Assembly (NCBI GenBank): GCA_021844355.1
Contig: JAKBTP010000136.1
Span: 1-5,509, forward strand
Direction of reading: 5' to 3'
Source of the DNA: a bacterium
GTDB lineage: Bacteria; Chloroflexota; Dormibacteria; Aeolococcales; Bog-877
DNA length: 5,509 bases
Position numbers and translations under genes: made by a program. The notes beneath the pieces were generated by a model. The model worked only from the letters and a program-made list of their open reading frames with translations. It was not told the origin of the DNA and made no database searches. Positions 1 through 4,842 of this stretch are shown piece by piece (within the stretch, counting starts at the first letter, position 1; each line of letters starts with the position of its first letter).

Positions 1-18
1 CCTGGGACCGGCTCGGCG

Positions 19-92
19 TACCCCCTGGTGGATTCGAACCACCGACCGTCGCCTTAGAAGGGCGCCGCTCTGATCCACTGAGCTAAGGGGGC
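19..92 (-). tRNA. tRNA-Arg, anticodon TCT
   Basis: Read on the minus strand this folds as a full cloverleaf of 74 nt. The acceptor arm GCCCCCT pairs with AGGGGGT, with a G1-U72 wobble as the first pair. The D-stem is GCTC/GAGC, the anticodon loop is CTTCTAA (anticodon TCT, decoding AGA and by wobble AGG), and the T-arm is GGTGG-TTCGAAT-CCACC. The discriminator base is A. The next genomic bases do not spell CCA, so CCA must be added after transcription. The outer pair of the anticodon stem (27-43) is a G-A mismatch. The gene points left and diverges from the phosphatase gene. A CAGAAT hexamer on the minus strand (plus positions 105-110) could be its -10 box, but I see no clear -35. Confidence 0.95.
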
Positions 93-178
93 TGACAGCG
101 GCCATTCTGACGCTTTGGCTCCAGCTGGCCCACCGGGCCTGGCCCGATGTCGCAACCGGCTCCCCGATGGGCTGCCCA

Positions 179-184
179 TACAAT
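179..184 (+). promoter_or_regulatory. Candidate -10 box (TACAAT) for the phosphatase gene
   Basis: TACAAT is an AT-rich hexamer of TAnnnT form in very GC-rich surroundings. Its last base is 7 nt before the GTG at 191, so the predicted transcription start falls on or next to the first base of the start codon. No convincing -35 is seen 16-18 bases upstream, which is common in actinobacterial promoters. Inferred from sequence only. Confidence 0.45.
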
Positions 185-190
185 CGAGAG

Positions 191-859
191 GTGAGCGGCT
201 CCTCTGGCAGCATCCGGGTCACCACGTGCTACTTGGCGCGCCACTGCGACGTGGAGAATCCCCGAGGGGTGATCTACGGGCACCTACCTGGCTATCCCTT
301 GAGCGAGAAGGGGCGGGAGCAGGCTCAGAGACTCGGAGACTTCCTCGGCCGCCGCGGGGTGGTCGCCATCTACGCGAGCCCGCTGGAGCGGGCCATCCAG
401 ACCACCCAGATCATCCGGGAGCGGATGGGAGGGGCGGTCCCCTTCTTCCGTGCGCCCGGGCTGATCGAGGCCGAGTTCGGCCGCTACCTGCAGGGCATCC
501 CTTACGCCCAGATTCCCTGGCGGCGACCCCGCTGGCTCGCCCACATGATCTGGCCGGGCCTCGTGCCGGGCGACGAGAGCGTGGCCTCCATGTACCGGCG
601 GGTGGCGGCCGTGGTCCAGCAGGGGCTCCACGAGCAGGGCGGGCGGCCCTTCGTGATGGTCAGTCACGGGGACCCCATCCAGGCCTACTGGGCCACCGCT
701 GAGCGGCGCCCTCCCTGGGCGCTGCACCGGCTCCAGTGTGCCAAGGGCGGACTCCTGGAGATCTCCCTCAAGGATGGCAAGCTCATCGGCAAGACCTACA
801 TCTCCCCCGACGTTATCGCGGCCGAGGTGAGCCCGCCCCCGGTCGCGGCCAGCGCCTGA
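191..859 (+). CDS. Histidine phosphatase superfamily protein (phosphoglycerate-mutase-like)
   Basis: Soluble protein of the histidine phosphatase superfamily, which removes phosphate through a phospho-histidine intermediate; the substrate cannot be read from the sequence. Counting from GTG 191 (222 residues), the signature is LARHCDVENP with catalytic Arg17 and His18, followed by YGHLPGYPLSEKGREQA. The second Arg is in SPLERAIQTT (Arg67), an acidic residue lies in LIEAEFG (Glu93/95), and the second His is in VSHGDPI (His159). The usual RHG is RHC here; 'RH-x-x-x-ENP...YG-x-LPG' resembles a subgroup in which the G is often replaced. An upstream in-frame ATG at 167 would add 8 residues but has no ribosome site and lies upstream of the likely promoter; GTG 191 fits a leaderless start. 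The C-terminus is a low-complexity Pro/Ala tail. The gene stands alone, and a short GCGCC/GGCGC hairpin at 869-882 without a T-run follows its stop. Confidence 0.88.
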   Translation: MSGSSGSIRVTTCYLARHCDVENPRGVIYGHLPGYPLSEKGREQAQRLGDFLGRRGVVAIYASPLERAIQTTQIIRERMGGAVPFFRAPGLIEAEFGRYLQGIPYAQIPWRRPRWLAHMIWPGLVPGDESVASMYRRVAAVVQQGLHEQGGRPFVMVSHGDPIQAYWATAERRPPWALHRLQCAKGGLLEISLKDGKLIGKTYISPDVIAAEVSPPPVAASA

Positions 860-1047
860 CCGCGGGCAGCGCCACCCGGCGCCGCACGATGCCGAAGACA
901 GGCACCTCGAGGTTGCGTCGGCCCCTGGCTGAGGCCGCCGGCTCTCGCGGTCGCGACACCGGTGGGCTCACCCATCAACTCCGCCGGGTGGCAACAGCCA
1001 TGGGAAGGCGCCCGGCCCATCCGGCATGGTGGCTGGTCGCGGCTGAG

Positions 1048-1094
1048 CGGGCTCTCCACTACCGCCTTGGGGCCTCCAGGCGGGTGAGAGCCCG
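1048..1094. other. Long imperfect hairpin, possible structured RNA
   Basis: CGGGCTCTC (1048-1056) is an exact reverse complement of GAGAGCCCG (1086-1094), a 9-bp outer stem. Inside, after a small bulged section in which A1058-C1059 can pair with G1084-T1085, CCGCCT (1062-1067) pairs with AGGCGG (1078-1083) around a 10-nt loop. That gives about 17 pairs in 47 nt. I do not recognise a riboswitch or other named RNA. It is about 210 bases upstream of the stress-protein start and upstream of that gene's candidate promoter, so a cis-leader role would need a promoter further upstream. An independent small RNA or a mobile-element relic are alternatives. Confidence 0.4.
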
Positions 1095-1166
1095 GCACTC
1101 ACCACTCGCCTATCCTCACCTCGCCATATCACCGACGGGATGTGTCGTCTGGAGGTTGGATCCCAT

Positions 1167-1214
1167 GCCCCGGCGCAGGTACGGGGCGACACCCCGGCCT
1201 CGTAGGCCGGGGTG
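1167..1214. other. Tandem GC-rich hairpins, the second a perfect 11-bp stem
   Basis: Two hairpins lie back to back. GCCCCG (1167-1172) pairs with CGGGGC (1182-1187) over a 9-nt loop. Two bases later CACCCCGGCCT (1190-1200) pairs perfectly with AGGCCGGGGTG (1204-1214) around the 3-nt loop CGT (or a 5-nt loop if the closing T-A pair opens). No T-run follows on either strand, so it is not a standard intrinsic terminator, though T-less terminators are proposed in high-GC actinobacteria. It lies between the phosphatase and the -10 box of the stress-protein gene, where a terminator for upstream read-through would make sense. Compact perfect palindromes of this kind also occur at IS200/IS605-type ends, but no transposase remnant is visible. 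Confidence 0.5.
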
Positions 1215-1260
1215 AACCGATGCCCACGCCGGCCGACCTCGGCCACCTCGGCGGTGACGG

Positions 1261-1266
1261 TATGAT
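1261..1266 (+). promoter_or_regulatory. Candidate -10 box (TATGAT) for the stress-protein gene
   Basis: TATGAT differs from TATAAT at one base and stands out in GC-rich sequence. It would start transcription near 1272-1274, giving a 5' leader of about 30 nt before the GTG at 1303. I see no good -35 at the usual spacing (1238-1243 reads CTCGGC). The palindrome GGCCGA-CC-TCGGCC at 1231-1244 lies just upstream and could be an operator. Sequence inference only. Confidence 0.45.
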
Positions 1267-1289
1267 CTGGCCCCAGCAGAGGGAATGCC

Positions 1290-1295
1290 AGGGGG
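1290..1295 (+). promoter_or_regulatory. Ribosome binding site that favours GTG 1303
   Basis: AGGGGG, within a longer G-rich run, ends 7 nt before GTG 1303. The competing in-frame ATG at 1285 has only an AGAGGG placed 1 nt upstream, too close for normal initiation. This spacing, plus the fit to the family's N-terminus, decides the start. Confidence 0.5.
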
Positions 1296-1302
1296 GCGGA
1301 AG

Positions 1303-1755
1303 GTGGGACGTATCGTGGTCGGAGTGGACGGGTCCCGTCACTCCCTCGTGGCCCTGGAGTGGGCCTGCCGCGAGGCTGAGCTACGCCACGACTCCCTGGA
1401 GCTGGTGAGCGCCTGGAGCCTCTCAGCAGTCAGCTCAGGGGGCGCCTCGCAGGAGGTGATCGAGGTGCTTGAGGCGGCGGCCCAGGGGGCTGTGGAGTCG
1501 GGACGCCAGCGCGCCAGCCAGCTTGCCCCGGGGATCGAGGTGAGCACGCGGGTCTACCGTGGCCAACCGGCCCGGGTGCTGGTGGAGAGGGCGGAGGGCG
1601 CCGACCTGCTGGTGGTGGGGTCCCGGGGGCTCGGGGAGTTCAAGGCGCTTCTCCTCGGCTCGGTGAGCCAGGAGTGCAGCCAGCACTCCCCCGTTCCCGT
1701 GGTGATCGTCCGGGACCGAGGGGACGCTACGACGCCAGGTGGGCCTCCAGGGTAA
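1303..1755 (+). CDS. Universal stress protein, UspA family (ATP-binding type)
   Basis: Single-domain Usp protein of 150 residues, typical for the family. It starts with (M)GRIVVGVDGS, in which the Asp at residue 9 (GVDGS) is the conserved nucleotide-contacting acid. Near the C-terminus GSRGLGEFKALLLGS (residues 106-120) matches the G-2x-G-9x-G-S/T signature of ATP-binding Usp proteins, followed by the conserved SVSQ and PVPVVIVR strand. Such proteins are cytoplasmic dimers linked to survival under starvation, hypoxia or oxidative stress; the exact role here is unknown. The start is taken as GTG 1303 because of SD spacing and because Usp proteins usually begin a few residues before IVVGVDGS; ATG 1285 would add six residues. 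The last codons, encoding a Gly/Pro tail (TTPGGPPG) beyond the domain, overlap the 3' end of convergent osmC by 29 bases. Confidence 0.9.
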   Translation: MGRIVVGVDGSRHSLVALEWACREAELRHDSLELVSAWSLSAVSSGGASQEVIEVLEAAAQGAVESGRQRASQLAPGIEVSTRVYRGQPARVLVERAEGADLLVVGSRGLGEFKALLLGSVSQECSQHSPVPVVIVRDRGDATTPGGPPG

Positions 1756-2155
1756 TCGACGGACCGGCCAGGGCCACCGACACCGGACAGGTCGCCTTGG
1801 CTCTCTCGGCGAACTCCTGGAAGGTGGCCTCGTCGACGCCAGGGACCCTCCCCACCGTGGACAGTTCGATGAGGGTGATCCGGAAACCCGAGTCCTGCCG
1901 GTCGATGTGGACCTTGGCCTCGGTCTCCACCCGCTCGGGCTGGTGGCCAGCCCCGGCGAGGGCGAGGGAGAGAGCCATGGAGAAGCAGGCAGCGTGAGCG
2001 GCTCCCAGCAACTCCTCCGGATTGCTGCCGCTCCCCTGCTCAAACCGCGAACGGCGCGAGTAACTGGTGACGAAGTCCCCGCTCTCGGGGACGATCTCGC
2101 CACCGCCCCCGGCCTCGTTGGGCTCCCAAACCGCCCTGGCGCTCCTCACTGGCAT
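1727..2155 (-). CDS. osmC: OsmC family peroxiredoxin (organic hydroperoxide reductase)
   Basis: 142 residues, about the size of E. coli OsmC (143). OsmC reduces organic hydroperoxides, and to a lesser extent H2O2, with two redox cysteines. Both are present: Cys57 in GAAHAACFSMALS and Cys123 in KATCPVSVAL. The conserved Arg and Glu that activate the peroxidatic Cys fit Arg37 (SRF) and Glu47/48 (NPEELL). The match runs full length, through the VPGVDEATF and SITLEAHL segments, so it is OsmC proper rather than Ohr. ATG 2155 has a perfect AGGAGG six bases upstream, lying inside an unusual hairpin leader. It is 60 bases downstream of the sdhA-sdhB fusion on the same strand and may be the last gene of that operon. 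Its 3' end overlaps the convergent stress-protein gene, and no terminator is visible between them. Confidence 0.95.
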   Translation of the reverse strand: MPVRSARAVWEPNEAGGGGEIVPESGDFVTSYSRRSRFEQGSGSNPEELLGAAHAACFSMALSLALAGAGHQPERVETEAKVHIDRQDSGFRITLIELSTVGRVPGVDEATFQEFAERAKATCPVSVALAGPSITLEAHLAS

Positions 2156-2202
2156 GGCCCACCTCCTAACCGGAGGTGCGCCGAACGGCCCACCTCCTGA
2201 CC
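2156..2202 (-). promoter_or_regulatory. osmC leader: SD sequestered by one of two alternative hairpins
   Basis: Three 7-nt elements lie in the minus-strand leader. GGAGGTG (2191-2197) is an SD-like copy. CACCTCC (2172-2178) is an anti-SD. GGAGGTG (2160-2166) belongs to the real osmC SD. The anti-SD can pair perfectly with the real SD over a 5-nt loop (GGTTA), hiding the ribosome site. It can equally pair with the upstream copy over a 12-nt loop that itself closes as GCC-GTTC-GGC, leaving the SD free. The two folds exclude each other, as in a translational switch. The pairing is read directly; a regulatory role is inferred. The second fold has more pairs and is transcribed first, so the default may be 'open'. 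No ligand domain is recognisable. Confidence 0.6.
2156..2202 (-). repeat. 16-nt direct repeat containing the SD, period 31
   Basis: GGTCAGGAGGTGGGCC (minus strand, 2202-2187) and GGTTAGGAGGTGGGCC (2171-2156) match at 15 of 16 bases. The second copy is followed directly by the osmC ATG, the first by GTTCGG with no start codon. This looks like a local duplication of the ribosome binding site. Confidence 0.8.
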
Positions 2203-2215
2203 TGACAGCTCCAGA

Positions 2216-4831
2216 CTACCTCCCGCTACCCGTGTCCCCTCGGAGGACCCGCAGAGCCCCCCGGATGGGATCGAAGTGGCGGTCGGCGACCCGCTCCTTG
2301 AGAGGGATGATGGCGTTGTCGGTGATCTGGATGTGCTCCGGGCAGACCTCGGTGCAGCACTTGGTGATGTTGCAGTAGGCGAGGCCGCCCTCCCCGTACA
2401 GCTGGGGCAGCCGGTTGGCCACGTCCTTGGGATGCATCTCCAGCGAGGCCATCCGCACCATGAACCGGGGCCCGAAGAACCGCCCCATCCCCTCATGCTC
2501 GCGCAGCACGTGGCAGACGTCCTGGCAGAGGAAGCACTCGATGCAGCGCCGCTGCTCGATCACCCGCTCTACGTCGCGCTGCTGGATGTCGAAGGGCGCC
2601 GCCTCACCGGGCGCCGGAGTGAAGGGCTGGATCTTGCGGTTGACCTCGTAGTTCCAGCTCACGTCGGTCACCAGGTCCTCGACCTTGGGGAAGACCTGCA
2701 TGGGCTGAACGATCACCTCCTGAGAGAGGGCCAGGACCTCGTCGACCCTGGTCTTGCACATCAGAGAGGGACGCCCATTGATCTCGGCGCTGCAGGAGCC
2801 ACACTTGGCGGCCTTGCAGTTCCAGCGGCAGGCCAGGTCCCCCGCCAGGTTGGCCTGGATCCAGTGGATGCCGTCCAGCACCACCATCCCCTCCACCACC
2901 GGAACCCGGTAGTGCTGGAACGAGCCGCCGGAGGCGTCCCCCCTCCACACCCTGAAGGTCACCTCTCTGTCGGTCTCGCCGTCCTCGTAGGCGATGCGCA
3001 GCTTCTTGGGCAACTCCTCGTCTGGCGAGATCTCCGGCTTGGGAGCTGGCTGGCCCTTCTGGCGCGCCCGCAGCTTGGCTTCGGCGGCGTCCGCAACCGC
3101 GGTGGCCGCCACCCGGGTCTGGCCGGCGGCCAGCTCCGCCAGCCTCTCCGGCATGGGGTCCAGCGGGCGCTGAGACACCTCCATGTGCCCCCCGCCGCCC
3201 GCCCGGGCGACGAGGTTCACGTGCCCCAGCTCCTCGTCGCGGTCCGGGTAGTCCAGGCGCCACTGCGACCCCCGGCTCTCACGCCTCTCCAGGGCGGATC
3301 GGACGATGGCCTCGCTCACCGTGAGCATGAAGAGGTCGTCTCGGGCGGTGCTGAAGCCCGGGTTGTAGGCTCGGTCGCCCGGAACCCGGATCCTCTCCGC
3401 CCTCTCCTTCAGCTCGAGGATCCTCTCCAGCGCCTCGCGCAACGACTCCTCGGTACGGGCGATCGCCGCCCCGGCCTGCATGGCCTCCTGCAGCTCGCGG
3501 TGCAGCCGGTAGGGATCCTCCCCTTCCCCGCCGGACAGCGGGCGCATCAGCACCCGGCGCTCCTCCTCGACCTGGCCCTCGTCCACGGCGGGGAACGCAG
3601 ACAAACTCTTGGCGTATTCCGCGGCCGCCTCTCCCGCACGCTTGCCGAAGACCAGGATGTCGCCCAGGGAGTTACCGCCCAGCCGGTTGGCCCCGTGAAG
3701 GCCAGCCGCCACCTCTCCCGCGGCATACAGCCCCGGGACCGTGGTGGCTGCCGTCTCCGCCTCCACGTTCACCCCACCCATGGTGTAGTGGATCGTGGGG
3801 GCGACCTCCATGGGCTCCTTGGTGATGTCGACCCCGGCGAGGCTGTGGAACTGCTCGTACATGGACGGAAGCCGCCGACGGATGGTTTCGGACCCGAGGT
3901 GGGTGACGTCCAGGAAGGCTCCCCCGTGAGGCGATCCGCGCCCGGCCTGGACCTCCTTGAAGATGGAGCGGGCGACGACGTCCCGGGAGGAGAGGTCCTT
4001 CTTCACCGGGTCGTAGCGCTCCATGAAGCGCTCGCCCAGAGAGTTGCGCAGGATGCCTCCCTCTCCGCGGACCGCCTCGGTGACCAGGATCCCCCTGGCC
4101 CCCGGCGGCCACACCATCCCCGTCGGGTGGAACTGGACGAACTCCATGTCCTTGAGCTCGGCTCCGGCCTCGTAGGCCATGGCCGCTCCATCCCCGGTCC
4201 CCTCCCAGGAGTTGGAGGTGATGCGGTACATCCGGCCCCACCCGCCGGTGGCCAGCACCACCGCCTTGGCCAGGATGGTGACGAACTCCCCATCCGCCCG
4301 CCGATACCCGGTGGCTCCGGCGATCCGGTCACCATCCTTCAGCAGGCGGGTCATGGTGGTCTCCATGTGTACCGTGACCCCCTCCTGGTGGACCATGCGG
4401 TCCTGGCAGGTGCGGATGAGCTCCAGCCCGGTCCGGTCACCGATGTGCGCCAGTCGGCGCCAGGAGTGGGCGCCGAAGGCCCGCTGGCTGATCTTGCCCT
4501 GCTTGGTGCGGTCGAAGACCCCGCCCCACTGCTCCAGCTCGATGACCCGGTCGATCACCTCATGGGCGTAGAGCTCCACCATCCGCCAGTTGTTCATCAT
4601 CGCCCCGCCGCGCATGGTGTCGCCGAAGTGCGTCTGCCACGAGTCCTCGGGGTCCACATTCCCCAGCGCGGCGGCGATCCCGCCCTCGGCCATCACCGTG
4701 TGGGCCTTGCCCAGGAGGGACTTGCAGACCACCCCTACGGAGCAGCCCGCCTGGGCCGCGGCGATGGCCGCCCGCATCCCCGCCCCCCCGGCCCCCAGGA
4801 CCAGGACGTCGTACTCAGCCTCTGCGGCCAT
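2216..4831 (-). CDS. sdhA-sdhB: Fused succinate dehydrogenase flavoprotein and iron-sulfur subunits (SdhA-SdhB)
   Basis: 871 residues combining two complex II subunits that are normally separate. Residues 1-575 are the flavoprotein, which oxidises succinate to fumarate (or the reverse). It has FAD motif GAGGAG (13-18), His44 in KAHTVMAEGG as likely covalent FAD site, HPTG (His235), catalytic Arg283 in SSRDVVARS, His348 in PTIHYTMGG, and GANRLGGNSLGD (380-391) with Arg383. Residues 576-621 are an Ala-, then Lys/Pro-rich linker. Residues 622-871 are the iron-sulfur subunit: [2Fe-2S] ligands Cys672, 677, 680 and 692; CIECFLCQDVC (763-773); and CNITKCCTEVCP (820-831). Spacing of the last two fits the [4Fe-4S] and [3Fe-4S] ligands, all present. 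The SdhB part starts like mycobacterial Sdh1 SdhB ('RVWRGDASGG'). A purine-rich AGAGAG abuts an in-frame GTG at 2962 (Val624), possibly a relic of the old SdhB start, but spacing is poor. The reading frame is continuous. ATG 4831 follows sdhC by 10 bases, with AGGAGG overlapping the sdhC stop. Confidence 0.95.
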   Translation of the reverse strand: MAAEAEYDVLVLGAGGAGMRAAIAAAQAGCSVGVVCKSLLGKAHTVMAEGGIAAALGNVDPEDSWQTHFGDTMRGGAMMNNWRMVELYAHEVIDRVIELEQWGGVFDRTKQGKISQRAFGAHSWRRLAHIGDRTGLELIRTCQDRMVHQEGVTVHMETTMTRLLKDGDRIAGATGYRRADGEFVTILAKAVVLATGGWGRMYRITSNSWEGTGDGAAMAYEAGAELKDMEFVQFHPTGMVWPPGARGILVTEAVRGEGGILRNSLGERFMERYDPVKKDLSSRDVVARSIFKEVQAGRGSPHGGAFLDVTHLGSETIRRRLPSMYEQFHSLAGVDITKEPMEVAPTIHYTMGGVNVEAETAATTVPGLYAAGEVAAGLHGANRLGGNSLGDILVFGKRAGEAAAEYAKSLSAFPAVDEGQVEEERRVLMRPLSGGEGEDPYRLHRELQEAMQAGAAIARTEESLREALERILELKERAERIRVPGDRAYNPGFSTARDDLFMLTVSEAIVRSALERRESRGSQWRLDYPDRDEELGHVNLVARAGGGGHMEVSQRPLDPMPERLAELAAGQTRVAATAVADAAEAKLRARQKGQPAPKPEISPDEELPKKLRIAYEDGETDREVTFRVWRGDASGGSFQHYRVPVVEGMVVLDGIHWIQANLAGDLACRWNCKAAKCGSCSAEINGRPSLMCKTRVDEVLALSQEVIVQPMQVFPKVEDLVTDVSWNYEVNRKIQPFTPAPGEAAPFDIQQRDVERVIEQRRCIECFLCQDVCHVLREHEGMGRFFGPRFMVRMASLEMHPKDVANRLPQLYGEGGLAYCNITKCCTEVCPEHIQITDNAIIPLKERVADRHFDPIRGALRVLRGDTGSGR
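2966..3064 (-). other. Linker joining the SdhA and SdhB domains
   Basis: Residues 590-622 of the fusion, rich in Lys, Pro, Glu and Asp (for example KGQPAPKPEISPDEELPKK), match neither the flavoprotein C-terminus nor the iron-sulfur N-terminus. The preceding 570-589 is Ala-rich and probably helical. This is where a stop codon and a new start would lie if the subunits were separate. No stop codon and no well-placed SD plus start is seen here. Confidence 0.7.
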
Positions 4832-4836
4832 CCTCC

Positions 4837-4842
4837 CCTCCT
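4837..4842 (-). promoter_or_regulatory. Ribosome binding site of the sdhA-sdhB fusion, overlapping the sdhC stop
   Basis: On the minus strand the sdhC stop TGA (4844-4842) runs into AGGAGG, whose first A is the last base of that stop, followed by 5 nt and then ATG 4831. The layout predicts translational coupling of sdhC to the fusion gene. Confidence 0.75.

Larger units (their letters stand above)
860..1302. other. Gene-free, hairpin-rich intergenic region
   Basis: No convincing protein gene on either strand. The open frames here (plus 736-1215; minus 796-1098 and 968-1246) are Arg/Pro-rich, have no recognisable motif and overlap or shadow real genes. What it does hold is inverted repeats: CACCGGTG at 957-964; CAGCC/GGCTG (995-999 with 1031-1035) enclosing ATGGG/CCCAT (1000-1004 with 1016-1020); the long hairpin at 1048-1094; GCCCCG/CGGGGC at 1167-1187; the perfect 11-bp hairpin at 1190-1214; and GGCCGA/TCGGCC at 1231-1244. 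Near its right end are a candidate -10 box and the SD of the stress-protein gene. High GC makes chance hairpins common, so only the two longest carry weight. Confidence 0.6.

Noticed and set aside
1190..1214. End of an IS200/IS605 element.
   Set aside because: The hairpin shape is suggestive, but there is no TnpA or TnpB remnant, no terminal signature and no partner end in the window; kept only as a hypothesis.
736..1215. 159-codon plus-strand frame running from within the phosphatase through the intergenic region.
   Set aside because: Arg/Pro-rich with no motif, begins inside a real gene in another frame, and ends in the perfect hairpin. It looks like chance open sequence at high GC.
968..1246. 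92-codon minus-strand frame (and another at 796-1098) in the gene-free region.
   Set aside because: No SD, no family resemblance and low-complexity Pro/Gly/Arg composition. I could not recognise a decayed gene or transposase in it.
860..1260. Known riboswitch or housekeeping RNA (cobalamin, c-di-AMP, fluoride, SRP RNA, tmRNA) upstream of the stress-protein gene.
   Set aside because: I looked for the conserved motifs of these families and found none convincing; only unassigned hairpins remain.
2960..2975. Separate SdhB start at GTG 2962 inside the fusion.
   Set aside because: The purine-rich AGAGAG directly abuts the GTG, too close to act as an SD, and there is no upstream stop codon ending SdhA. 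Internal initiation cannot be excluded but is not supported.
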